Source of the DNA: Treponema sp.
GTDB taxonomy: Bacteria; Spirochaetota; Spirochaetia; Treponematales; Breznakiellaceae
Assembly: GCA_031275515.1 (NCBI GenBank)
Contig: JAISOQ010000165.1
Span: forward strand, 1-13,604
Length of the DNA: 13,604 nucleotides
Direction of reading: 5' to 3'
A program made the position numbers and the translations under genes. Below, piece after piece: positions 7,003 through 12,872 of this stretch (positions are counted from its first letter, which is position 1; every line of letters begins with the position of its first letter). The notes beneath the pieces are model-generated. The model was not told where the DNA came from and searched no databases. It worked only from the letters and a program-made list of their open reading frames with translations.

Positions 7003-7066
7003 GCAGTTTTTCAGGCTTTCAGCCTGCGAACCGAAGGTTTACGAACCTGCGGTTCGACAAAACTGC
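7003..7066. repeat. Nested hairpins forming a three-way junction
   Basis: Outer arms GCAGTTTT (7003-7010) and AAAACTGC (7059-7066) enclose two further hairpins. The first is CAGGCT-TTC-AGCCTG (7012-7026). The second has 13-base arms with one mismatch (7027-7039 with 7044-7056, beginning CGAACCG) around the loop TACG. The whole can fold as a compact three-way junction in RNA of either strand. It lies in the mRNA between the binding-protein and permease genes. Confidence 0.7.
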
Positions 7067-7080
7067 GAATTTCAAAGTTA

Positions 7081-7112
7081 CTTTCCCAAAACTGAAGTTT
7101 TGGGAAAGCCTC
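7081..7112. repeat. Short derivative of the dispersed palindrome (copy 5)
   Basis: CTTTCCCAAAACT-GA-AGTTTTGGGAAAG (7081-7108) is a perfect 13-base inverted repeat that lacks the GC-rich centre of the long copies. Its right end, GTTTTGGGAAAGCCTC, is the exact complement of the left arm of copy 4, so it looks like an internally deleted family member. Confidence 0.7.
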
Positions 7113-7118
7113 ACCTAC

Positions 7119-7157
7119 AAAAAAAGAGGTTGTTCGCAGAACACGGACAACCTCTTT
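7119..7157 (-). terminator. Intrinsic terminator or attenuator between binding protein and permeases
   Basis: On the minus strand AAAGAGGTTGT (7157-7147), a 13-base loop and ACAACCTCTTT (7133-7123) form a perfect 11-base stem, followed by a run of T (seven in total, 7125-7119, counting three in the stem). It begins 87 bases after the binding-protein stop codon. As the permeases lie further downstream in the same direction, it would limit read-through and give more binding protein than permease, as is common in CUT1 operons. Confidence 0.75.
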
Positions 7158-7243
7158 CCTACTATAAATCCCATCCGCGGATTATGCGTCAGGATCCACC
7201 CAGAAATAAAACGCCGTGCATTTTATCCTGTCACTCGTTTTTA

Positions 7244-8623
7244 CTAGTTGGACTTCTTCCAGTTATCAAAGGCCTGCTGAATCTCCCGGGCAACCTGTTC
7301 CGGAGTTTTGCCGCCAAGGCCCAGTTCCTGCAAGCCATCGTTAAGGGGATTATAGACATCACTGTGGAAAGCCCCGTCAATGACCGCAGTAGACGCGGTA
7401 TATTGGGACCCCAGGTTACTGATAGCCTTCTGCATAGGCTCAAGTTTAAGGCTCCCTACATCGATGTTTTTCACCGTGGGGGTGGAAATGCCGCCGGTTT
7501 CCAGCATATAGGTCTGGGTTTCCTTGCCCGAAAGCCATTTGATGAGCTTCCATGCGGCTTTTTCCTTATCAGAACCGCTCGGGATATTGGCGTTCATGCC
7601 CCAGCCGACTCCCAGAGTAGCGGAAGTTGATTTGTTAATCTTTGCCCCGGGAATATCGGGAAACACGGTGATCTGGATCTTCTCCTGCCGCGCCGGGGGT
7701 ATGATCGCCTGACCGGTAGACTGATCGGTGATAAAGGCCCCGACCCGCCAGTCGCCGTCAACAAGGTAGGCCCCTTTGTTCGTCCCAAACTGGCCGAGAA
7801 CGCTGCCGTAATCGGTGGAAAGAGTAGCCTGGGACAGGACCCCGTCGTCATACAGGGTTTTGACAAAGGCAAGGGCCTTCACAAAATCAGGATCCGTAAA
7901 TTTGGTTTTTCCCGAAAGAATAGACTGCTCCCAATCTTTCCCGCCGAAACGTCCGGCAATCATGGAGAAAAGACAGGACTGCATGACCCAGGCATCCTGA
8001 TTCGCCATCAGCACCGTATCATAGCCTTTGGCCTTGAGAATCGGCGCCTGGGCTTTCAGTTCCTCGTAGGTCTTCGCCGGAGTCAGACCCGCATCGGCCA
8101 GGACTTCGGTGTTGACATAAAAGGCATGGGTGGAGGTGATGGCCAGGGGCATGATAGCCACATATCCGCCGCCTTGCAAACTGCCGTCTAAAGCCGTCGG
8201 CAGGAATGAGGATTCATAGGCGCTTCCTTCACCCTTAATCAAGGGCAAAAGGTCTTTCAAAAGTTTCTGGGTATGAAGAGTAGTTGACCTTCCCGACGGC
8301 CAGGCGTACATCACATCCGGAAGCTGGCCTGCCGCAGCATAGGCTTCCACCTTGTTATGAAAGGGTTCATTGTACAGATCTTCCCGAATCACCTTGATAT
8401 CCGGGTTAGCCTTGCTGAAAGCATCCCATACACGGGCAACCGAGTCCGAACTATTGGCAGAGGTCAAATCCATATAGTTCAGAACTCGAAGCTCCACCTG
8501 GCCGCCAGTGGACTGAGCGCCGCCGGCGCTGCCTGCACTGGAGCCTCCAGCCGCCCACACGGCCCCCCCCCCCCCAGCAAAGGCCAGGGCCAAACACAAT
8601 ACGATAAATCCGATTCTTTTCAT
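7244..8623 (-). CDS. Sugar ABC transporter periplasmic binding protein (family 1/CUT1)
   Basis: A 459-residue exported protein that captures the sugar for the two downstream permeases. The signal peptide is MKRIGFIVLCLALAFA-GGGG-AVWA, with likely signal peptidase I cleavage after residue 24. A Gly/Ser linker (26-42) follows, then the mature lobe starting VELRVLNYMDLTSANSSD, with VWDAFSKANPDIKVI (65-79) and LPDVMYAWPSG (101-111), the usual order in this family. No lipobox cysteine is present. The ATG at 8623 has AAGGAG 8 bases upstream and a strong promoter at 8737-8709. Four consecutive Gly codons in the signal peptide come from an uninterrupted run of 13 G. The gain or loss of one G would stop translation within about 60 codons. 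Ligand unknown; the divergent GH94 gene suggests a beta-linked disaccharide. Confidence 0.92.
   Translation of the reverse strand: MKRIGFIVLCLALAFAGGGGAVWAAGGSSAGSAGGAQSTGGQVELRVLNYMDLTSANSSDSVARVWDAFSKANPDIKVIREDLYNEPFHNKVEAYAAAGQLPDVMYAWPSGRSTTLHTQKLLKDLLPLIKGEGSAYESSFLPTALDGSLQGGGYVAIMPLAITSTHAFYVNTEVLADAGLTPAKTYEELKAQAPILKAKGYDTVLMANQDAWVMQSCLFSMIAGRFGGKDWEQSILSGKTKFTDPDFVKALAFVKTLYDDGVLSQATLSTDYGSVLGQFGTNKGAYLVDGDWRVGAFITDQSTGQAIIPPARQEKIQITVFPDIPGAKINKSTSATLGVGWGMNANIPSGSDKEKAAWKLIKWLSGKETQTYMLETGGISTPTVKNIDVGSLKLEPMQKAISNLGSQYTASTAVIDGAFHSDVYNPLNDGLQELGLGGKTPEQVAREIQQAFDNWKKSN
8563..8575 (-). repeat. Poly-G tract (13 G on the coding strand) inside the signal-peptide codons
   Basis: Thirteen consecutive C on the plus strand encode Gly17-Gly20 plus the first base of Ala21. 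Tracts of this length are prone to slipped-strand mispairing. With 12 G the frame ends at the TGA at 8481-8479; with 14 G it ends at the stop at 8453-8451. Either way a non-functional peptide results. Confidence 0.9.
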
Positions 8624-8708
8624 CCATATTCTCCTTAACTTTTAGAGAACGCCATGAAGGTCCTCTATAATCTAGGTAAGCCATCGCTTCCCAAACACAG
8701 CAATATTA

Positions 8709-8737
8709 ATTATTGTATGAATAATCCTATTTGTCAA
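8709..8737 (-). promoter_or_regulatory. Strong sigma-70 type promoter for the sugar-binding protein gene
   Basis: On the minus strand a perfect TTGACA (8737-8732) is followed by a 17-base spacer and AATAAT (8714-8709). The predicted leader is about 80 bases. It is the best promoter match in the window. Confidence 0.75.
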
Positions 8738-8753
8738 TCAATATCGTACAATA
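8711..8753. promoter_or_regulatory. Inverted repeat bracketing the promoter in the divergent intergenic region
   Basis: TATTGTA (8711-8717) and TACAATA (8747-8753) are inverted copies 29 bases apart. The similarity extends imperfectly (ATTGTATGAATA against ATTGTACGATA). One half overlaps the -10 and spacer of the leftward promoter, and the other lies upstream of its -35. The TACAAT at 8747-8752 could also serve as a -10 for the rightward GH94 gene, though no good -35 precedes it. The arrangement would suit one regulator controlling both directions. Confidence 0.4.
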
Positions 8754-8867
8754 TTTCTTAAATTATCCAAAAGCACCCGGCGGCGGCTCCTTAAACCTGC
8801 CCGGCGCTTGAAACAGGTCTGGATTTCAGCCGGATCTTCAAGTATCCTGTAAAAAGAGGAGCAATCT

Positions 8868-11264
8868 ATGCGATATGGTTATTTTGATATTGAACGCCGG
8901 GAGTATGTGATAGATCGGGTTGACGTGCCCGTATCCTGGACGAACTACATTGGGGTCAAGGACCTCTGCGGGGTGTTTAACCATACCGCCGGGGGCTATC
9001 TTTTTTATAAATCCCCGGAGTACCACCGGATCTCCCGGTTCAGGCCCAATGGAGTGCCTATGGACAGACCGGGGCATTACGTGTATATCCGGGACGATGA
9101 CACCGGGGAATACTGGACCGTATCCTGGCAGCCGGCAGGTAAACCCCTTGATACGGCCAAATACGTTTGCCGTCAGGGGCTTTCCTATTGCAAGTATCAA
9201 TGCGACTATAACGGCATTGTTGGGGAACAGACCCTGTTTATCCCTCTGGATGATCCGGTTGAGCTTTGGGATGTAAAACTCTCAAACAATTCGGGTAAAC
9301 CACGGCGTCTGAGCCTGTTTGGGTACATGGAATTCTCCTTTCACCATATTGATATGGACAACCGGAATTTTCAGATGAGCCTTTATTCCGCCGGGTCTTC
9401 CTATGCCGACGGGGTCATCGAGATGGACCCCTTTTATGAGGATGGGGGGTTCCATTTCTTTACTTCCAGCGACATGGCCGATTCCTGGGACTGCCTGCGG
9501 GACAGGTTTATCGGCCCCTACAGGACAGAGACAAACCCCCTGGCGGTGGAACAGGGCCGGTGTTCCGGTTCCAGCGAGCTTGGGGGGAACCATTGCGGGG
9601 GCTTGCACCGCACAATCACCCTGGAGCCTGGGGAGACCTACAGGCTGGTATTTATGCTGGGCGAAGGGGATAGACGCCAGGGCGTGGCGTTGCGGGAAAA
9701 ATACCGGCAGGGCGCTGCGGTAGACCGGGCGTTTACGGCGCTGCGGGACTTCTGGACCGCGAAACTCGATACGCTCCAGGTTTCCACCCCGAATGAAGGG
9801 ATGAATACCCTGCTCAATACCTGGACTTTGTACCAGTCGGAAATCAACGTCATGTTCTCCCGGTTCGCCTCGTTCATCGAGGTGGGAGGCCGCACCGGTC
9901 TGGGCTACCGGGATACGGCTCAGGACGCCATGAGCATCCCCCATTCCAACCCGGAAAAATGCCGCAGCCGTATCACTGAACTGCTCAAGGGCTTAACCGG
10001 CGCGGGGTACGGGCTCCATCTGTTTCAACCTGAATGGTTTGAATCGCAAAAAAAGCCGGCCTTCACTTCCCCGACGGTAGTCCCGGCCCCGGATAAAGCA
10101 CAGATCGTCCACGGCATCAAAGACGTATGCGCCGACGACGCCCTGTGGCTCGTCCCCGCCATTACCGAATATCTCAAAGAAACCGGAAACCTGGAGTTTG
10201 TCAACGAAGTGTACTCCTATGCCGACGGGGGAGAGGGGACGGTATACGAGCATATCACCAGGATCCTCGACTTTTCCGCTGAACAGGTGGGCCAGCACGG
10301 CGTCTGCAAGGGTCTGCGGGCAGACTGGAATGACTGCCTTAACCTGGGAGGCGGAGAAAGCGCTATGGTCTCTTTCCTCCACCATTGGGCCCTTAGCCAT
10401 TTTGTGGAGCTTGCCCGAAAACTGGGCCGCCGCGCCGATGAGGACAAATATGCGGCCCTGGCGGAACAGGTGCGGAATGTCTGCGAAGAGGTCCTCTGGA
10501 ATGGGTCCTGGTATACCCGTGGATTTACCAAATCAGGGCGGGCCATTGGCGCCCCGGAAAATGCCGAGGGGAAGGTCTTTATGGAATCCAACACCTGGGC
10601 GGTAGTATCCGGCGTCGCCTCCCCGGAGCGGGGGGTAAAAGCTATGGACGCGGTGGACGCCTACCTTTACACCCCCTACGGCCTCAAGCTCTGCGCCCCG
10701 GCCTATACCGCCCCGGATGATGAAATCGGCTTTGTTACCCGGGTGTACAAAGGGGTCAAAGAAAACGCCGCCATTTTCAGCCATCCCAATCCCTGGGCCT
10801 GGTGCGCCGAAGCTATCCTGGGCAGGGGAGACCGGGCCATGAAATTCTACAACGCCCTTTGTCCCTTTTATCAGAACGATCTAATCGAAATTCGTGAGGC
10901 TGAACCCTATTCCTACTGCCAGTTCATCATGGGCCCGGATCACAGCGCCTATGGGCGGGCCCGGCATCCCTTTATGACCGGTTCGGCGGGGTGGAGCTAT
11001 TTTGCCGCCACCCGGTATATCCTGGGGATTCGTCCCGGCTATGACGCCCTGTTCATCGATCCCTGTATTCCCCATTCCTGGAAGGGCTTTACCGCCCGCC
11101 GGGTATGGCGCGGCAGCGTCTATGAAATCCAGGTGGATAATCCCAACGGGGTAAGCAAGGGCGTCCGGAAATATCTCCTGAACGGGTCTCCCGTACCGGT
11201 ACAAGGGGGTATCCCGGCGCAGGCCCCTGGAAGGGTAACCCAGGTGACGGTAGTATTGGGTTGA
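8868..11264 (+). CDS. GH94 disaccharide phosphorylase, probably N,N'-diacetylchitobiose phosphorylase
   Basis: Cytoplasmic enzyme that splits a beta-1,4-linked disaccharide with inorganic phosphate, giving a sugar 1-phosphate plus a free sugar. The 798-residue length matches characterised chitobiose phosphorylases (about 800). Visible: N-terminal beta-sandwich from MRYGYFDIERREYVI; SPEYHRISRFRPNGVPMDR (49-67) and YVYIRDDDTGEYW (71-83); FASFIEVGGRTGLGYRDTAQD (333-353); GLRADWNDCLNLGGGE (482-497), where Asp489 is the expected general acid; FSHPNPWAW (637-645); and EPYSYCQFIMG with TGSAGW (704-709), the phosphate-site region. From memory, these match the Vibrio chitobiose phosphorylase more closely than cellobiose phosphorylases, so chitobiose is favoured, but cellobiose or another beta-disaccharide cannot be excluded. 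The ATG at 8868 has AGAGGAG upstream. The gene is divergent from the ABC transporter that probably supplies its substrate. Confidence 0.92.
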   Translation: MRYGYFDIERREYVIDRVDVPVSWTNYIGVKDLCGVFNHTAGGYLFYKSPEYHRISRFRPNGVPMDRPGHYVYIRDDDTGEYWTVSWQPAGKPLDTAKYVCRQGLSYCKYQCDYNGIVGEQTLFIPLDDPVELWDVKLSNNSGKPRRLSLFGYMEFSFHHIDMDNRNFQMSLYSAGSSYADGVIEMDPFYEDGGFHFFTSSDMADSWDCLRDRFIGPYRTETNPLAVEQGRCSGSSELGGNHCGGLHRTITLEPGETYRLVFMLGEGDRRQGVALREKYRQGAAVDRAFTALRDFWTAKLDTLQVSTPNEGMNTLLNTWTLYQSEINVMFSRFASFIEVGGRTGLGYRDTAQDAMSIPHSNPEKCRSRITELLKGLTGAGYGLHLFQPEWFESQKKPAFTSPTVVPAPDKAQIVHGIKDVCADDALWLVPAITEYLKETGNLEFVNEVYSYADGGEGTVYEHITRILDFSAEQVGQHGVCKGLRADWNDCLNLGGGESAMVSFLHHWALSHFVELARKLGRRADEDKYAALAEQVRNVCEEVLWNGSWYTRGFTKSGRAIGAPENAEGKVFMESNTWAVVSGVASPERGVKAMDAVDAYLYTPYGLKLCAPAYTAPDDEIGFVTRVYKGVKENAAIFSHPNPWAWCAEAILGRGDRAMKFYNALCPFYQNDLIEIREAEPYSYCQFIMGPDHSAYGRARHPFMTGSAGWSYFAATRYILGIRPGYDALFIDPCIPHSWKGFTARRVWRGSVYEIQVDNPNGVSKGVRKYLLNGSPVPVQGGIPAQAPGRVTQVTVVLG

Positions 11265-11275
11265 CGGCGGATCCT

Positions 11276-11335
11276 GAGAAGCTGTCCCAAAACCATGTGC
11301 GTTAGCGCGCCGTCATTTAGTTTTGGGGCAGGCTC
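11276..11335. repeat. Dispersed palindromic element, copy 3 (degenerate)
   Basis: GAGAAGCTGTCCCAAAAC at the left pairs with GTTTTGGGGCAGGCTC at the right. The middle (CATGTGCGTTAGCGCGCCGTC) keeps the GCGTTAGCGC core but has lost arm symmetry. It fills the gap between the convergent GH94 and potD-like genes, ending one base from the latter's stop codon, and may serve as a two-way transcript end. Confidence 0.75.
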
Positions 11336-11336
11336 C

Positions 11337-12413
11337 TTACTTTCCCGAAGCGGATTTAAAGGCGGTCCAGATCAGGATATGCTCTTCGTCCGCCTGGGGG
11401 CTGATATTCTGAATCATCTCCATGCTGATGTTGAATCCCTCGGGAAGGGTGAGGAATTCCCGGTACTCCCCGCTGATGTAAGGGTCCGAGGCGGCATAGG
11501 TGCTGTAGTACCCGAGAAACTCGAAGCACGCCGCGCCGCGCCGGGGATCCATGATGTAATTGAGAAACTCGTAAGCCGCATCGGGGTTCGCCGCCTTGCT
11601 GGGGATAAAGCCCGCCATGATGCCGAAGCCTATGCCTTCCGACGGGAACACCACCTGCAAGCCGGGATTCTCCATCTTCGCTATAGTTACCTGGGAAGTG
11701 TACATGACCGCGGCGGAAATCTCCCCGGAAAGAATATCATTCTCAAGGTCGTCATCCCTGATAAGCCGGATGTTCGGCGCAAGGGAGAGAAGCCGGCCGC
11801 CGGCGGCGCGGATCGTCTCCAGATTATTGGTATTGTAGCTCTGGCCCAGCACTTTAAGGGCCATGCCGTTCACCACCCTGTAGTTTTCGATGATCCCCAC
11901 CTGGTCTTTTAGGCTCTGATCCCAAAGGTCCGCATATCCTTTAATGGGAATCTTCACCCGGGAGGGGTCGTAAACGATGGTCTGTACCCCCGCTCCGTAG
12001 GGGATGGTGTATTCATCCGCCGGATCGTAGAACTGCCGCTGATACATGGGATTGATGTTCCCGTAATTTGAAAGGCGGCTCTTGTCCAGCTTTTGGGCAA
12101 GGCCCCGGGCGATCACGGTCTCGATGATGTAATCGTCGGCGATCACCAGATCGTAGCCTGACCCTCCGGCGGTTTCAAGGCGGGTCAACATGGTTTCGTC
12201 AAAATCGAAATTCACGTAGTTGATCGTAATGCCGGTCTCTTTTTCAAAGCCGTCGAGTATTTCCTGGGGGAACATCCCTTCCCAGGTAAACAGGGTAAGC
12301 TGCTTTGCAAGCGGCTTTGAAGCGCCGCGTTCACGGGAGCCTCCAGCCCACAGCCCGGTGAGAGACATACAGGACAACGCCAAACACAACGCGATAAATC
12401 CCATTCTTTTCAT
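11337..12413 (-). CDS. PotD-like periplasmic binding protein (spermidine/putrescine SBP family)
   Basis: A 358-residue exported binding protein. The signal peptide MKRMGFIALCLALSCMSLTGLWA is followed by GGSRERG. Family features: LTLFTWEGMFPQEILDGFE (39-57), ETGITINYVNFDFDETML (59-76), GGSGYDLVIADDYII (83-97), YTIPYGAGVQTIVYDPSRV (135-153), and IPSKAANPDAAYEFLNYIMDP near the C-terminus. Acidic residues that bind the polyamine in E. coli PotD appear not to be conserved, so the ligand may differ. No potA, potB or potC genes adjoin it; the partner transporter must be elsewhere. The ATG at 12413 has AAGGAG 8-9 bases upstream. A truncated duplicate lies directly upstream in the same direction, and a palindrome abuts the stop codon. 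The first 35 coding bases are nearly identical to those of the sugar-binding protein gene. Confidence 0.85.
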   Translation of the reverse strand: MKRMGFIALCLALSCMSLTGLWAGGSRERGASKPLAKQLTLFTWEGMFPQEILDGFEKETGITINYVNFDFDETMLTRLETAGGSGYDLVIADDYIIETVIARGLAQKLDKSRLSNYGNINPMYQRQFYDPADEYTIPYGAGVQTIVYDPSRVKIPIKGYADLWDQSLKDQVGIIENYRVVNGMALKVLGQSYNTNNLETIRAAGGRLLSLAPNIRLIRDDDLENDILSGEISAAVMYTSQVTIAKMENPGLQVVFPSEGIGFGIMAGFIPSKAANPDAAYEFLNYIMDPRRGAACFEFLGYYSTYAASDPYISGEYREFLTLPEGFNISMEMIQNISPQADEEHILIWTAFKSASGK

Positions 12414-12674
12414 TCTTTATCTCCTTATCTGCATCTTATTTTAATACTCATAGTTAATCTTGACGCCGGTCTCTTCTTCAAAGCCGTCGAGTATTTCCTG
12501 GGGGAACATCCCTTTCCAGGCAAACAGGGTGAGCAGCTTTGCCGGCGGCTTTGAAGCGCTGCGTTCACGGGAACATCCGGTCCACAGCCCGGTGAGAGAC
12601 ATACAGGACAACGCCAAACACAACGCGATAAATCCGTTTTTTTTCATTCTGTATCTCCTTACCTGAATCTTATA
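12217..12674 (-). repeat. Tandem direct repeat of the potD-like 5' region (two units, 234-base offset)
   Basis: Unit A (about 12217-12440) and unit B (about 12451-12674) share the ribosome site, leader and first 66 codons. Roughly 54 of 66 encoded residues are the same. The units are separated by a few unrelated bases. The divergence shows the duplication is not very recent, while the intact ribosome sites in both units suggest both can be translated. Confidence 0.85.
12441..12647 (-). pseudogene. Truncated duplicate of the potD-like gene (68 codons)
   Basis: Encodes a signal peptide and the first part of the mature domain (MKKNGFIALCLALSC... to ...GVKINYEY), then TAA where the full-length gene continues with VNFDFDE. 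It keeps a good ribosome site (AAGGAG) and an uninterrupted frame. Unlike its neighbour it has a cysteine at residue 25 (GLWTGC), which could act as a relaxed spirochaetal lipobox. It is most simply the remnant of a tandem duplication followed by deletion. The alternative is a small exported lipoprotein in its own right. It ends 27 bases before the full-length gene starts, so transcription may continue through both. Confidence 0.75.
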
Positions 12675-12684
12675 ATTCCCGTAT

Positions 12685-12752
12685 CTTTAGAGGCTTTCCC
12701 AAAACCGTGCGCGTTAGCGTACAATCAATTAGTTTTGGGACAGGCTCTTTAG
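12685..12752. repeat. Dispersed palindromic element, copy 4
   Basis: Left arm AGAGGCTTTCCCAAAAC and right arm GTTTTGGGACAGGCTCT (complementary at 15 of 17 positions) enclose CGTGCGCGTTAGCGTACAATCAATTA, with the GCGTTAGCG core on the plus strand. CTTTAG occurs on both sides (12685-12690 and 12747-12752), consistent with a target duplication that includes TTAG. It lies upstream of the truncated potD-like copy. Confidence 0.8.
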
Positions 12753-12823
12753 TCTATCATACATTGTGTCTTGAATTTTATTCCAGCCCTTAGGGTTATT
12801 GAGGGATTTTAAAGATTTTCTTG

Positions 12824-12842
12824 AAAAAAGACGCCAGGGCGT
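12824..12842 (-). terminator. Intrinsic terminator after the PBP1A remnant
   Basis: On the minus strand ACGCCCTGGCGT folds with a short loop and is followed by C and six T. It may be the original terminator of the decayed penicillin-binding protein gene. It overlaps a possible frame-shifted coding tail, so the assignment is uncertain. Confidence 0.4.
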
Positions 12843-12872
12843 TCATGATCTTCCTGAAAAAACCAGGATTTC

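Noticed and set aside
6974..7630. 218-codon plus-strand open frame
   Set aside because: It runs antisense through the hairpin cluster, the terminator and the 3' part of the binding-protein gene; composition is that of a shadow frame.
8451..8684. 77-codon minus-strand frame overlapping the binding-protein signal peptide
   Set aside because: It is the +1 reading of the poly-G region and has no independent ribosome site; it only shows what a frameshifted product would look like.
4995..12752. CRISPR array from the repeated elements
   Set aside because: The copies are kilobases apart, in both orientations, have no regular spacers, and no cas gene is present.
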